A DNA stretch of 64,000 nt from Paracoccus halophilus (GTDB lineage Bacteria > Pseudomonadota > Alphaproteobacteria > Rhodobacterales > Rhodobacteraceae). How positions within the stretch are numbered: the stretch's first letter is position 1; each line of letters starts with the position of its first letter. The stretch covers positions 62,001-126,000 of the forward strand of contig NZ_JRKN01000006.1 of assembly GCF_000763905.1 (NCBI RefSeq), in the 5' to 3' direction. The position numbers and the translations under genes are program-made. Under the pieces are notes generated by a model, which made no database searches, had not been told where the DNA came from, and was given only the letters and a program-made list of their open reading frames with translations. This document shows, one piece after another, positions 45,228 to 54,718 of the stretch.

Positions 45228-47014
45228 GCGGCTTTCAGATCAAGGGCTGGTGCCCCGGCGCGCTGCGGCCCATGGCCTCGGGCGACGGGCTGGTGTTGCG
45301 CATCAGGGCGCGCAACGGGCGGCTAAGCGTCAGGCAGGCGCAGGTCATCGCCCGACTTTCGCGCAGCCTTGGCAATGGGCTGATCGACCTGACCAGCCGC
45401 GCGAACCTGCAATTGCGCGGGCTGGATGCGCGCGGCCATGCGCGCGCCCTGACCGCGCTGCGCGGGCTGTGCCTGCTGGACGACAGCCCGGAGGCCGAGG
45501 CCCGGCGCAATGTCATCCTGACCCCCTTTGCACCCAAGGACGGGCCGGCATGGCGCGTGGCCTCGGCCCTGTCGGCACTGCTGACCGGAACCGGGGCACC
45601 CGATCTGCCCGGCAAGTTCGGCTTTGCCGTGGATCAGGCGCAGCCCCTCCTGTCGGGCGCGCCCGCCGATATCCGGCTGATCCCGGCGGGTAACGGCTGG
45701 CAGATCTGGCCCGAGGGCGCGGATTGGTTCCTGCCCGCCACGACCGAGACCGCCGCCGCGACGGCCATATCGCTGGCGCATTGGTTCATCGCGCAGGGCG
45801 GCGTCAGCGTCGCCCGCGGCCGCATGCGGGACCTGATCGCCCACAGCCCGCCCGCCCCCGGCGCGCGGCAGGGCATCCGGCCCCCGTCCGGCGCGGCCCC
45901 ACAGCCGGGCCACCACCCGCAGGGCTGGCTGCTGGGTTTCGCCTTTGGCCTGATCACGCCGGGGCAGCTTGCCGCGCTGAAAGCCCCGGTCCGGCTGACA
46001 CCATGGCGCATGCTGCTGGTCGAGGATCAGGTCAGCCCCGGCATTCGCGGGGCGATCCGCGCGGCGGGCGATCCGCTGCTGCGCATCCATGCCTGCGCCG
46101 GCGAACGCTGCGAACAGGGCCGCGCGCCCGTGCGCCGGATCGCCCGCGATCTGGCCCCGCATCTGGGACCGGATCGCAGCCTGCATGTCAGCGGCTGCGC
46201 CAAGGGCTGCGCGCATCGGGGCCGGGCCGACCTGACCCTGATCGCCACCGCGCCCGACCGTTTCGACCTGATCCGGGGCGGCAGCATCCGCGACGGAATC
46301 GCGCAGCGCGGGCTGGGCCTTGCCGACCTGACGCGCTTGCTTGACGGGAACGGGCATGAGATAGGCCCGAAAACACAAGGCATGCCCATGCACGAATACG
46401 AAACCGACGGCGCCCGCATCTATGCCCAGTCCTTTGCCACCATCCGGGCCGAGGCCGATCTGGCGCGCTTCGATGCCGATGAGGAACCCGTCGTCGTGCG
46501 CATGATCCACGCCGCCGGGCTGGTGGGGCTGGAACGCGATATCGCATTCTCGCCCGGCATGGCCTCAACCGCACGCCGCGCGCTTGAGGCCGGCGCGCCG
46601 ATCCTGTGCGACGCGCGCATGGTCAGCGAAGGCATCACCCGCGCCCGCCTGCCCGCGAATAACCGCATCCTGTGCACGCTGAACGCGCCGGGCGTGCCGG
46701 AGCTGGCCGCCGGCATGGGCACCACGCGATCCGCCGCCGCGGTCGAGCTGTGGCGGCAATATCTGGGCGGTGCCGTGGTCGCCATCGGCAATGCCCCCAC
46801 CGCGCTGTTTCACCTGCTGAACATGCTGCGCGACCCCGATTGCCCGCGTCCCGCCGCGATCATCGGCTGCCCGGTGGGCTTTGTCGGCGCCGCCGAATCC
46901 AAGGATGCGCTGATGGCGGACCTGCCCGCGCCTTCGCTGATCGTGCGCGGCCGGCTGGGCGGTTCGGCCATCACCGTGGCGGCGGTGAACGCGCTGGCCA
47001 GCAGAAAGGAATAG
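45224..47014 (+). CDS. cobG-cobH: fused precorrin-3B synthase / precorrin-8X methylmutase
   Basis: 596 residues in one uninterrupted frame. Residues 1-388 are CobG (siroheme/Fe-S enzyme making precorrin-3B with O2): Fe-S ligands C291, C296, C325, C329, where the first pair is C-x4-C instead of the usual C-x5-C. Residues 389-596 (208 residues, full length) are CobH, which moves the C11 methyl to C12: it begins MHEYETDGARIYAQSFATIR and has the catalytic His429 (RMIHAAG). An internal ATG at 46388 with AAGG seven bases upstream could also give free CobH. Overlaps cobN by four bases. Confidence 0.93.
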   Translation: MSGFQIKGWCPGALRPMASGDGLVLRIRARNGRLSVRQAQVIARLSRSLGNGLIDLTSRANLQLRGLDARGHARALTALRGLCLLDDSPEAEARRNVILTPFAPKDGPAWRVASALSALLTGTGAPDLPGKFGFAVDQAQPLLSGAPADIRLIPAGNGWQIWPEGADWFLPATTETAAATAISLAHWFIAQGGVSVARGRMRDLIAHSPPAPGARQGIRPPSGAAPQPGHHPQGWLLGFAFGLITPGQLAALKAPVRLTPWRMLLVEDQVSPGIRGAIRAAGDPLLRIHACAGERCEQGRAPVRRIARDLAPHLGPDRSLHVSGCAKGCAHRGRADLTLIATAPDRFDLIRGGSIRDGIAQRGLGLADLTRLLDGNGHEIGPKTQGMPMHEYETDGARIYAQSFATIRAEADLARFDADEEPVVVRMIHAAGLVGLERDIAFSPGMASTARRALEAGAPILCDARMVSEGITRARLPANNRILCTLNAPGVPELAAGMGTTRSAAAVELWRQYLGGAVVAIGNAPTALFHLLNMLRDPDCPRPAAIIGCPVGFVGAAESKDALMADLPAPSLIVRGRLGGSAITVAAVNALASRKE

Positions 47015-47016
47015 GC

Positions 47017-47754
47017 ATGGGCAAGATCATCTGCGCGGGCCTTGGCCCCGGCGACCCCGACCTGATGTCCGTCCGCGCCGACCGCGCCATCCGCGGCGCG
47101 CGCCAGATCGCCTATTTCCGCAAGAAGGGGCGCGAGGGGCAGGCCCGCCGCATCGTCGCCCATATGCTGCGCCCCGATGTCGCCGAACATGCGATGGAAT
47201 ATCCGGTCACGACCGAGATCCCCTTTGACAGCCCGGAATATAACCGCCTGCTGTCGGCATTCTATGACGACTGGACCGCGCGGCTGGCCGCTTTGGCCGA
47301 GGCCGGCGATATCGTCGTGCTGTGCGAGGGTGACCCCTTGTTTTACGGCTCCTTCATGCATCTGCATGCCCGGCTGCAGGGGCTGGCTGTGGTTGAAATC
47401 ATCCCCGGCATCCCCGGCATGACCGGCTGCTGGAACGTCGTCGGCCAGCCGATGACATGGGGCGACGATGCCATGTGCGTGCTGATGGGCACCCTGCCCG
47501 AGGGCGACCTGACCCGCCATATCCGCGCCTCGGACGCGGTGGTGGTGATGAAGACCGGCCGCAACCTGCCCAAGATCGCCCGCGCCATCGCCGCCGCCGG
47601 CCGCATGAGCGACGCCTGGCTGGTCGAGCGCGGCACCATGCCCAACCAGCGCATCATGCCGCTGGCCCAGGCCGATCTGGCCGCCTGCCCCTATTTCGCG
47701 ACCGTGCTGGTCCATGGCAACGGCCGCCGCCCGCTGGCGGATGCGGCGGAATGA
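47017..47754 (+). CDS. cobI: precorrin-2 C20-methyltransferase
   Basis: 245 residues of the tetrapyrrole methylase fold: N-terminal AGLGPGDPDLMS, SAM-binding EGDPLFYGSF, EIIPGIPGMTG and the C-terminal VKTGRN-like MKTGRNLPKI. Adds the C20 methyl using SAM. ATG has AAAGGAATAGG upstream. Stop overlaps cobJ ATG. Confidence 0.95.
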   Translation: MGKIICAGLGPGDPDLMSVRADRAIRGARQIAYFRKKGREGQARRIVAHMLRPDVAEHAMEYPVTTEIPFDSPEYNRLLSAFYDDWTARLAALAEAGDIVVLCEGDPLFYGSFMHLHARLQGLAVVEIIPGIPGMTGCWNVVGQPMTWGDDAMCVLMGTLPEGDLTRHIRASDAVVVMKTGRNLPKIARAIAAAGRMSDAWLVERGTMPNQRIMPLAQADLAACPYFATVLVHGNGRRPLADAAE

Positions 47755-48482
47755 CCGGCTGGCTGACCGTCGCGGGCATCGGGCCGGGGGCCGACGATCT
47801 GGTGACGCCGCAGGTCCGGGCGGCATTGGATCAGGCGACCGATGTGCTGGGCTATATCCCCTATGTCGCGCGCATCCCGCCACGCGAGGGGCTTGAACTG
47901 CACCGCTCGGACAACCGGCAGGAACTCTATCGCGCGCGCGGCGCACTGAACCTTGCGGCACAGGGGCGGCGGGTGGTCGTGGTCTCATCCGGCGATCCGG
48001 GGGTCTTCGCCATGGCCTCGGCCCTGTTCGAGGCGCTGGAGGGGCAGCCCGATCCCGCATTCGAGATCCGCATCCTGCCCGGCATCACCGCCATGCTGGC
48101 CGCCGCCGCCCGGCTGGGCGCGCCTCTGGGCCATGATTTCTGCGCCATCAACCTGTCGGATAACCTGAAGCCATGGGCGCTGATCGAGCGCCGGTTGCGG
48201 CTGGCCGCGCAGGCCGATTTCGCCATGGCCTTTTATAACCCACGCTCGAAATCCCGGCCCGGGGGATTCGGCCGTGCGCTGGAGATCCTGCGCGAGGAAT
48301 GCGGCCCCGACCGGCTGATTTCCTTCGCCCGCGCGATCAGCACCCCGGACGAATGCCTGCGCACCCTGACCCTGGCCGAGGCCACGCCCGAGATGGCCGA
48401 CATGCGCAGCATGGTCATTCTGGGCAGCAGCACCACCCGGCGGGTCGGACGCTGGGTCTATACGCCCCGATCCGCGCCATGA
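47751..48482 (+). CDS. cobJ: precorrin-3B C17-methyltransferase
   Basis: 243 residues. Methylates C17 and contracts the ring of precorrin-3B, giving precorrin-4. Conserved: VAGIGPGADDLVTP, VVSSGDPGVFAMA, ILPGITAMLAAAARLGAPLGHDFC, and F-Y-N-P-R-S-K-S-R. Start chosen at the ATGA overlap with cobI. Its 3' end overlaps by 25 bases the 3' end of cobK on the other strand. Confidence 0.95.
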   Translation: MTGWLTVAGIGPGADDLVTPQVRAALDQATDVLGYIPYVARIPPREGLELHRSDNRQELYRARGALNLAAQGRRVVVVSSGDPGVFAMASALFEALEGQPDPAFEIRILPGITAMLAAAARLGAPLGHDFCAINLSDNLKPWALIERRLRLAAQADFAMAFYNPRSKSRPGGFGRALEILREECGPDRLISFARAISTPDECLRTLTLAEATPEMADMRSMVILGSSTTRRVGRWVYTPRSAP

Positions 48483-49195
48483 AGCCAGCCCATCACCTCG
48501 GCCACGGTTCCCACGATGCGGCGCGCGGGCAGCGCGGGGCGGTCGATGACGATGATCGGCAGGCCCAGTTCGCGCGCGGCGGTCAGCTTGGCCGCGGCGC
48601 CGCGACCGCCGGAATTCTTGGTCACCAGCCAGCCGATATCGTGGCGCTGCATCAGCGCCTTGTCGCCGGCCACGGTGAACGGGCCGCGCGACACGATCAG
48701 CGTGGCATCGCGCAGCGGATGGCTCGCGATCTCGGCAAAGCGCAGCAGCCAGCGGTGATGACGGGACAGGAACGGGGCCAGATGCTGGCGCCCGATGGCC
48801 AGGAACACGCCGGAGCCGTCGCCGGGCAGGGCCTCGGCCGCGGCGGCGAAATCCGGCACATGGGTCCAGCGGTCCTCGGGGCGGGCGGCCCATGGCGGGC
48901 GCTCCAGCACGATCAGCGGCACCCGCGCCCGCTGGGCCGCGACAAGGGCGTTGCGGCTGATCAGCGCGGCAAAGGGATGGGTCGCGTCGATCAGATGGGT
49001 GATCCGCTCGGCCCGCAGATATGCGGCCAGACCGTCCACGCCGCCGAAACCGCCGACCCGCATCGGCAGCGGCTGGCGGGCCAGCGCCTGCACCCGCCCG
49101 GCATAGGAATAGATCGCATCCATCCCCGCCCCGGCCAGCGCCTGCGCCATGGCCCGCGCCTCGGACGTGCCGCCAAGCAAGAGGATGCGCGTCAT
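48458..49195 (-). CDS. cobK: precorrin-6A reductase
   Basis: 245 residues; NADPH-dependent reduction of precorrin-6A to dihydro-precorrin-6A. N-terminal LLLGGTSEARAMAQAL and the central I-D-A-T-H-P-F-A-A-L-I-S-R-N-A segment identify it. ATG at 49195 has AGGGATC upstream. It is the only minus-strand gene inside the plus-strand cob run; its start codon lies on top of the cobL start codon in the palindrome CATG (49193-49196). Confidence 0.95.
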   Translation of the reverse strand: MTRILLLGGTSEARAMAQALAGAGMDAIYSYAGRVQALARQPLPMRVGGFGGVDGLAAYLRAERITHLIDATHPFAALISRNALVAAQRARVPLIVLERPPWAARPEDRWTHVPDFAAAAEALPGDGSGVFLAIGRQHLAPFLSRHHRWLLRFAEIASHPLRDATLIVSRGPFTVAGDKALMQRHDIGWLVTKNSGGRGAAAKLTAARELGLPIIVIDRPALPARRIVGTVAEVMGWLHGADRGV

Positions 49196-50372
49196 GTCTG
49201 ATCCCTGGCTGACCATCATCGGTTTGGGCGAAGATGGACTGGCGGGCCTGCCCGCTGCAAGCCGTCAGGCGCTGGCGCGGGCGGAAATCGTGTTCGGCGC
49301 GCCCCGGCATCTGGAACTGGCGGAACTGACCGGACAGACCAGCGCGCGCGCATGGCCGGTCCCCTTCGATATCGCGCCGCTGCTGGCCCTGCGCGGGCGG
49401 CGCGTCGCGGCGCTGGTTTCGGGCGATCCGTTCTGGTTCGGGGCGGGCGGCACGCTGGCCGCAGCACTTGCGCCCGGAGAATGGCGCGCCCTGCCCGCGC
49501 CGGGCCTGTTCACGCTGGCCGCCGCAAGGCTGGGCTGGCGGCTTGAGGAAACCGCCTGTATCGGGCTGCATGCCGCGCCCCTGGCCCGGCTGCGCCCGCA
49601 TCTGGCGCGCGGCTGCCGGGTGCTGGCCACCCTGCGCGACGGCGCGGCGCTGCCCGCGCTGGCCGAATGGCTGGCGGCGCAGGGCATGGGCGCAATGCGC
49701 CTGACGGTGCTGGAACGGCTGGGCGGCCCGCACGAGCGTATCCGCGTTACCACGGCCCTTGGCTTTGGCCTGACCGATATTCAGGCGCCGGTCGCCGTGG
49801 CGCTGGACGGGGATCACCTGCCCCCGGGCAGCGGCTTGCCGCGCGGCTTCGGCCTGCCCGATGACAGCTTTGCCCATGACGGCCAGATCACCAAGCGTGC
49901 CATCCGCGCGGTGACACTGGCCGCGCTCGCCCCCCGTCCGGGCGAAATGCTTTGGGATATCGGCGGCGGCTCGGGTTCGGTCAGCGTCGAGTGGTGCCTG
50001 AATGGCGGCCGCGCCATCTGCATCGAGCCGCGCGCCGACCGCATCGCCAATATCCGCGCCAATATCGCCGGTTTCGGGCTGGAGGGGCGGATGCAGGCGC
50101 TGCACGGCACGGCCCCCGATGCGCTGGCCGGCCTGCCCGTACCCGATGCGATCTTTATCGGCGGCGGTGCGGATGCGGCCCCGATCGCGGCGCTGCCCGC
50201 GGCCCGACTGGTCGTCAATGCCGTCACGCTGGAAACCGAAACGCTGCTGACCCGCCTGCATGCCGAACGCGGCGGCCGGCTGATCCGCCTGTCGGTCGAG
50301 GAGGCCGCGCCCCTGGGCCGGTCGCGCGGCTGGACCCCTGCCCGCCCGGTCACGCAATGGAGCTGGCCATGA
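49194..50372 (+). CDS. cobL: precorrin-6Y C5,15-methyltransferase (decarboxylating)
   Basis: 392 residues with two enzymes: N-terminal tetrapyrrole methylase ([25 protein letters not shown]5 methylation) and C-terminal Rossmann methyltransferase ([15 protein letters not shown]15 methylation and decarboxylation). ATG at 49194 overlaps cobK's start on the other strand; GAGG about nine bases upstream lies inside cobK. Stop overlaps cobE (ATGA). Confidence 0.94.
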   Translation: MSDPWLTIIGLGEDGLAGLPAASRQALARAEIVFGAPRHLELAELTGQTSARAWPVPFDIAPLLALRGRRVAALVSGDPFWFGAGGTLAAALAPGEWRALPAPGLFTLAAARLGWRLEETACIGLHAAPLARLRPHLARGCRVLATLRDGAALPALAEWLAAQGMGAMRLTVLERLGGPHERIRVTTALGFGLTDIQAPVAVALDGDHLPPGSGLPRGFGLPDDSFAHDGQITKRAIRAVTLAALAPRPGEMLWDIGGGSGSVSVEWCLNGGRAICIEPRADRIANIRANIAGFGLEGRMQALHGTAPDALAGLPVPDAIFIGGGADAAPIAALPAARLVVNAVTLETETLLTRLHAERGGRLIRLSVEEAAPLGRSRGWTPARPVTQWSWP

Positions 50373-50719
50373 GGGTTGCGGGCATCGGCTTCCGGCGGGC
50401 AGCGCGACTTGCATCCCTGCGCGATGCGCTAAGCCGCGCGGGCACGGCGGATGCGCTGGCGACGCGCAGCGACAAGGCACAAAGCCCCGCCATCCGCGAT
50501 CTGGCCCGCGAAACCGGCCTGCCGCTGATCGCGGTCGAGGTCGCGGGCATCGCCACACCCAGCCAATCGCCGCGCATCCGCGCCCTCTGCGGTACCGGCT
50601 CGCTGGCCGAGGCCGCCGCCTTGGCCGCCCTTGCCCCCGGCGCGCGCATTGTGACCGCCCGGGTCACGTCCCAGGACGGCATGGCCACCGCCGCCATCGC
50701 CGAAGGAGAGCCCCCATGA
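50369..50719 (+). CDS. cobE: cobalamin biosynthesis protein CobE (CbiG C-terminal-like)
   Basis: 116 residues. Starts [10 protein letters not shown] and has [11 protein letters not shown] and V-T-A-R-V-T...G-x-A-T-A-A-I-A blocks typical of CobE. Role is poorly known; CobE from Pseudomonas binds corrinoid intermediates. Short, coupled by ATGA to cobL and by ATGA to cobM. Confidence 0.88.
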   Translation: MRVAGIGFRRAARLASLRDALSRAGTADALATRSDKAQSPAIRDLARETGLPLIAVEVAGIATPSQSPRIRALCGTGSLAEAAALAALAPGARIVTARVTSQDGMATAAIAEGEPP

Positions 50720-51489
50720 CCGTCCATTTCATCGGCGCCGGCCCCGGCGCGGCCGATCTGATCACCCTGCGCGGCCGCGACCTGATCGCCGCCTGCCCGG
50801 TCTGCCTTTACGCCGGCAGCCTTGTGCCGCAGGCGGTGCTGGAACATTGCCCGCCCGGCGCGCATATCGTGAATACCGCGCCGATGGATCTGGACCAGAT
50901 CATCGCCGAGATCGCCCGCGCCCATGCCGCCGGCCAGGATGTCGCGCGGCTGCATTCGGGCGATCTGTCGGTCTGGTCGGCCATGGGCGAACAGTTGCGC
51001 CGCCTGCGCGCGCTGGACATCCCCTATGACGTGACGCCGGGCGTGCCGTCCTTCGCCGCCGCCGCCGCCGTTCTGGGGGCGGAACTGACCCTGCCGGGCG
51101 TGGCGCAATCGGTGGTGCTGACGCGGACCTCGGGCCGGGCCTCGGCCATGCCCGAGGGCGAGACGCTGGCCGCATTCGGCGCCACCGGCGCGACGCTGGC
51201 CATCCATCTGTCGGTGCATGTGCTGGACCGCGTTCAGGCCGAACTGATCCCCCATTACGGCGCCGATTGCCCCGTCGCGCTGGTCTTCCGCGCCAGCTGG
51301 CCCGACCAGCGGGTGATCCGCACGACGCTGGGCGCGCTGGATCCCGCAATCGGCGCGGGCCAGAGGACCGCCCTGATTCTGGTGGGCCGGGCATTGGCGG
51401 CAGACGATTTCGACGAAAGCCGCCTTTATGCCGGCGATTACGACCGCCGCTTTCGTCCGGTCGGCACCGATCCCCGGTTTCCGGAATGA
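50716..51489 (+). CDS. cobM: precorrin-4 C11-methyltransferase
   Basis: 257 residues. Conserved [43 protein letters not shown] and D-V-T-P-G-V-P-S-F. Adds the C11 methyl to precorrin-4. GGAGAGCCCCC precedes the ATG. Overlaps cobE and cobB. Confidence 0.95.
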   Translation: MTVHFIGAGPGAADLITLRGRDLIAACPVCLYAGSLVPQAVLEHCPPGAHIVNTAPMDLDQIIAEIARAHAAGQDVARLHSGDLSVWSAMGEQLRRLRALDIPYDVTPGVPSFAAAAAVLGAELTLPGVAQSVVLTRTSGRASAMPEGETLAAFGATGATLAIHLSVHVLDRVQAELIPHYGADCPVALVFRASWPDQRVIRTTLGALDPAIGAGQRTALILVGRALAADDFDESRLYAGDYDRRFRPVGTDPRFPE

Positions 51490-52826
51490 AGGGGCTTGTG
51501 ATCAGCGCCCCGGCCTCGGGCAGCGGTAAGACCACCGTCACGCTGGGCCTGATCGCGGCCCTGCGCGCGCGCGGGCTGGCGGTGCAGCCCTATAAAAGCG
51601 GGCCGGATTATATCGACCCCGCCTTTCACCGCGCGGCCGCCGGGCGCGAATCCTTCAATCTGGACAGCTGGGCCATGACCGGCGCGCAGATCGCGCATCT
51701 TCTGGCGGCGGGTCGGGACGCGGATATCGCGCTGGCCGAGGGCTCGATGGGGCTGTTCGACGGGGTGGCGCATCAGGGCGGCTGCGGCAATGGTGCCAGC
51801 GCCGATATCGCCGCGCTGACCGGCTGGCCCGTGCTGCTGGTCATGGACTGCAAGGGACAGGCGCAATCCGCCGCCGCCGTCGCACTGGGGTTTCGCCAGA
51901 TGCGCGCGGATGTGCATCTGGCGGGGGTGGTCCTGAACCGCGTGGCCTCGGCCCGGCACGAGGCATTGATGCGCCACGCGCTGGACCCTTTGGGGATCAG
52001 GGTGCTGGGCGTCCTGCCGCGCGAGGCCGCGATCGAACTGCCCGAGCGGCATCTGGGCCTTGTCCAGGCGCGCGAACATGCCACGCTTGCCGCGCTGCTG
52101 GCGCAGGCGGGGCAGGCCGCGACGCGCTATCTGGATCTGGATGCGATCGTCGCGGCGGCCGCAGGGCAAGGCGTCGAGGCCGGGCCGTTCCGACCGTTGC
52201 CGCCCCCCGCCGAACGGATCGCGCTGGCGCAGGACGACGCGTTTTCCTTTATCTATCCACATCTGATCGCCGGCTGGCGCGCAGCCGGGGCGACGATCGT
52301 GCCGTTTTCGCCCCTGGCCGATCAGGCGCCCGATGACAGCGCCGGCGCCTGCTGGCTGCCCGGCGGCTACCCCGAGCTTCACGCCGGACGATTGGCCGCC
52401 GCCACGCATTTCCGCGACGGGCTGTCGCGCTTTGCCGAAACCCGGCCCGTCCATGGCGAATGCGGCGGCTATATGGCGCTTGGCGCGGGGCTGGTCGATG
52501 CCGATGGCACGCGCCACCGCATGGCCGGCCTTCTGGGGCTGGAAACCAGCTATGCCAAACGCCGCATGCATCTGGGCTATCGCCTGGCCGCGCCGCTGGC
52601 CCCGATCGCCGGCGCCTACGGCCAGCCGCTGACCGGGCATGAATTTCACTATGCCACCATCCTGTCCCAGCCCGACGCGCCGCTGGCCCGCGTGACCGAC
52701 GCGAATGGCGCCGAGGTAGCCGAGACCGGCTCGCATCGCGCCATGCCGGGGGGCGGCCATGTCAGCGGCAGCTTTTTCCACATGATCGCGGAATCGCCGA
52801 TGAGCGGCTTGACCCGCGCGCCGTGA
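51486..52826 (+). CDS. cobB: hydrogenobyrinic acid a,c-diamide synthase
   Basis: 446 residues. P-loop [10 protein letters not shown] (8-17), the dethiobiotin-synthetase-like ATPase part with [11 protein letters not shown], and a C-terminal class I glutamine amidotransferase part whose nucleophile is in [12 protein letters not shown]. Amidates the a and c carboxylates. ATG overlaps the cobM stop. Last gene before the second riboswitch. Confidence 0.95.
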   Translation: MKGLVISAPASGSGKTTVTLGLIAALRARGLAVQPYKSGPDYIDPAFHRAAAGRESFNLDSWAMTGAQIAHLLAAGRDADIALAEGSMGLFDGVAHQGGCGNGASADIAALTGWPVLLVMDCKGQAQSAAAVALGFRQMRADVHLAGVVLNRVASARHEALMRHALDPLGIRVLGVLPREAAIELPERHLGLVQAREHATLAALLAQAGQAATRYLDLDAIVAAAAGQGVEAGPFRPLPPPAERIALAQDDAFSFIYPHLIAGWRAAGATIVPFSPLADQAPDDSAGACWLPGGYPELHAGRLAAATHFRDGLSRFAETRPVHGECGGYMALGAGLVDADGTRHRMAGLLGLETSYAKRRMHLGYRLAAPLAPIAGAYGQPLTGHEFHYATILSQPDAPLARVTDANGAEVAETGSHRAMPGGGHVSGSFFHMIAESPMSGLTRAP

Positions 52827-52844
52827 TGGCCTTTAGCTGAACGC

Positions 52845-53029
52845 CTGATCGGTGCCCGCCAAGACGCCATGCGTCGGGCTTAATCGGGAATGGGGAAGGG
52901 TTCGCCCAAAGCCCCAGCCGCCCCCGCGACTGTATGCGGCGAGCGTGCCTTATCTCATGCCACTGGGCGCTCGCGCCCGGGAAGGCCCGAGGCACGCCCC
53001 GACCCGCAAGCCAGGAGACCGGCCGTCAG
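52845..53029 (+). promoter_or_regulatory. cobalamin (B12) riboswitch 2
   Basis: Complete consensus order: TCGGGAATGGGGAAGGG region, CCGCCCCCGCGACTGTATGCGG, GCCACTGGG...CCCGGGAAGG and B12 box AAGCCAGGAGACCGGCC (53008-53024). P1 pairs CTGA-T-CGG (52845-52852) with CCGTCAG (53023-53029). It lies 47 bases before the CbiM-like gene and is closer to consensus than riboswitch 1. Confidence 0.95.
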
Positions 53030-53075
53030 CAACGCAACCCATCGCCGTCGGGTGTGACGGCTAAAGGAGACCGAT

Positions 53076-53741
53076 ATGCATATCGAACCCGGAATCGTTC
53101 AGGGCGCAAAGATCGCGCTCAGCTATGCCACCGCCGCAGGGGCGGGGCTTTTCACCATGAAACAGGCATGGGCCGGGCTGCGCGAACGCGGCCTTGGCTC
53201 GCTGGTCGGGCGCAGCACGCTGGCCGCCGCGCTCGGCTTCAGCTTCTTCGAGGTGCTGCCGCATTTCCCGGTCGGCGTCTCCGAGGTGCATTTCATCCTG
53301 GGCTCGACCCTGTTCCTGATCTTTGGCGCCGCGCCCGCCGCCATCGGGCTGGCGCTTGGGCTGCTGGTTCAGGGGCTGTTCTTCGCCCCCTTCGACCTGC
53401 CGCAATACGGCATGAACGTGACCACGCTGCTGGTGCCACTGTTCGCGCTGCAGGCGCTGGCGCGGCGGATCATCGCGCCGGGCACGGCTTATGTCGATCT
53501 GAGCTATGGCCAGGCGCTGGCGCTGTCGACCGCCTATCAGGGCGGGGTTGTGGCCTGGGTGGCCTTCTGGGCGATCTATGGTCAGGGGCTGGCCGGGATC
53601 GGCGGCATCGCCACTTTCGGCGCGGCCTATATGATGGTCGTGCTGATCGAGCCGCTGGTCGATCTGGCGGTGCTGGCGGGCGCGAAATCGCTGCGCGGGC
53701 TGCGTGACAGCGGGCTGGTGACGCCCCGGCTGTTCACCTGA
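53076..53741 (+). CDS. CbiM-like energy-coupling-factor transporter component
   Basis: 221-residue membrane protein beginning MHIEPGIV, like the N-terminal M-H-I-x-x-G of CbiM, whose N-terminus binds Co(II). Six or seven hydrophobic segments with H-F-P-V-G-V-S-E-V-H-F-I-L-G and G-L-L-V-Q-G-L-F-F-A-P-F-D-L-P-Q-Y-G-M-N. Takes up cobalt for B12 synthesis. No CbiN, CbiQ or CbiO gene lies near. ATG preceded by AAAGGAG; control by the B12 riboswitch. Confidence 0.87.
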   Translation: MHIEPGIVQGAKIALSYATAAGAGLFTMKQAWAGLRERGLGSLVGRSTLAAALGFSFFEVLPHFPVGVSEVHFILGSTLFLIFGAAPAAIGLALGLLVQGLFFAPFDLPQYGMNVTTLLVPLFALQALARRIIAPGTAYVDLSYGQALALSTAYQGGVVAWVAFWAIYGQGLAGIGGIATFGAAYMMVVLIEPLVDLAVLAGAKSLRGLRDSGLVTPRLFT

Positions 53742-53750
53742 CCGGACAGC

Positions 53751-53773
53751 GCGCGGGCAAGGTTTGCCCGCGC
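53751..53773 (+). terminator. hairpin between cbiM-like gene and cobF
   Basis: GCGCGGGCAA / TTGCCCGCGC, ten perfect pairs, loop GGT, 10 bases after the CbiM-like stop. Followed by ATTCCCC, no T tract. Could attenuate transcription into cobF or protect the upstream message. Confidence 0.55.
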
Positions 53774-53789
53774 ATTCCCCGACAGCCGA

Positions 53790-54542
53790 ATGGTGGAACT
53801 GATCCTGATCGGAATCGGGACCGGCAGTCCCGATCACCTGACCCTGCAGGCCACGGCTGAAATCGCCGCTGCGGACCTGATCCTGATTCCGCTGAAAGGC
53901 GCCGACAAAAGCGATCTGGCCGGGCTGCGCCGAAACATCTGCGCCGCCCATGCCGGGCCGCAGGCCCGCATCGCCGAATTCGACCTGCCGCGCCGCGACG
54001 CGCGGGACACCGATTACCGGCATGGCGTGGATCGCTGGCACGATGCCATCGCCGACAGCTGGGAGGCAACGATCCGCGCCCATCTGCCCGGCCTCTCGGG
54101 CCGGGTCGCGCTGCTGGTCTGGGGCGACCCCTCGCTTTACGACAGCAGCCTGCGCATTGCCCGGCGCCTGAGCGCGCGCCTGCCGCTGCGCCTGCGCGTG
54201 ATCCCCGGCATCACCGCGATCCAGGCGCTATGCGCCGCCCATGCCATACCGCTGAACGCCATCGCCGCCCCGGTGCTGATCACCACCGGCCGGCAATTGC
54301 GCGATCACGGCTGGCCGCCCGGAGCGGATCGCATCGTGGTCATGCTGGACGGCGATAGCTCTTTCCAGGCCCTCGATCCGCAGGGCGTCACCATCTGGTG
54401 GGGCGCGTTCCTGGCGATGCCGGAACAGATCCTGCGCCATGGTCCGCTGGCCGCGACCGGCCCCGAGATCGTCGCCGCCCGAGCCAGCGCCCGCGCGGCG
54501 CATGGCTGGATCATGGATATCTACCTGCTGGAACGCGGATAA
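53790..54542 (+). CDS. cobF: precorrin-6A synthase (deacetylating)
   Basis: 250 residues, tetrapyrrole methylase fold with LILIGIGTGSPDHLTLQA, L-V-W-G-D-P-S-L-Y-D-S-S and R-V-I-P-G-I-T-A-I-Q. Methylates C1 of precorrin-5 with loss of acetate. CobF is specific to the oxygen-dependent pathway. ATG at 53790 overlaps a possible GTG at 53793; no strong ribosome site, so expression may depend on the upstream gene. Confidence 0.93.
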   Translation: MVELILIGIGTGSPDHLTLQATAEIAAADLILIPLKGADKSDLAGLRRNICAAHAGPQARIAEFDLPRRDARDTDYRHGVDRWHDAIADSWEATIRAHLPGLSGRVALLVWGDPSLYDSSLRIARRLSARLPLRLRVIPGITAIQALCAAHAIPLNAIAAPVLITTGRQLRDHGWPPGADRIVVMLDGDSSFQALDPQGVTIWWGAFLAMPEQILRHGPLAATGPEIVAARASARAAHGWIMDIYLLERG

Positions 54543-54718
54543 CCCGGGCGCCGCCGCGGCCGGCGCATACCGGCGATTTCCCGCGCCCTGTCGTCAAGAC
54601 GTCATGCATTTCACGATATTGGCATTTTTTGCGCGTTGGCAGAGCGGATGATCTGTGCAAGCTTTGCAGGCGCGCGATCCGTGATTGCAGCTCTGCGCCA
54701 CATGAGAGGAACGACGAC

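Noticed and set aside
47985..50558. Very long open frame (857 codons) on the minus strand through cobJ-cobK-cobL
   Set aside because: It is antisense to well-recognised cob genes for most of its length, has no motif, and is the usual result of high GC with rare stop codons.
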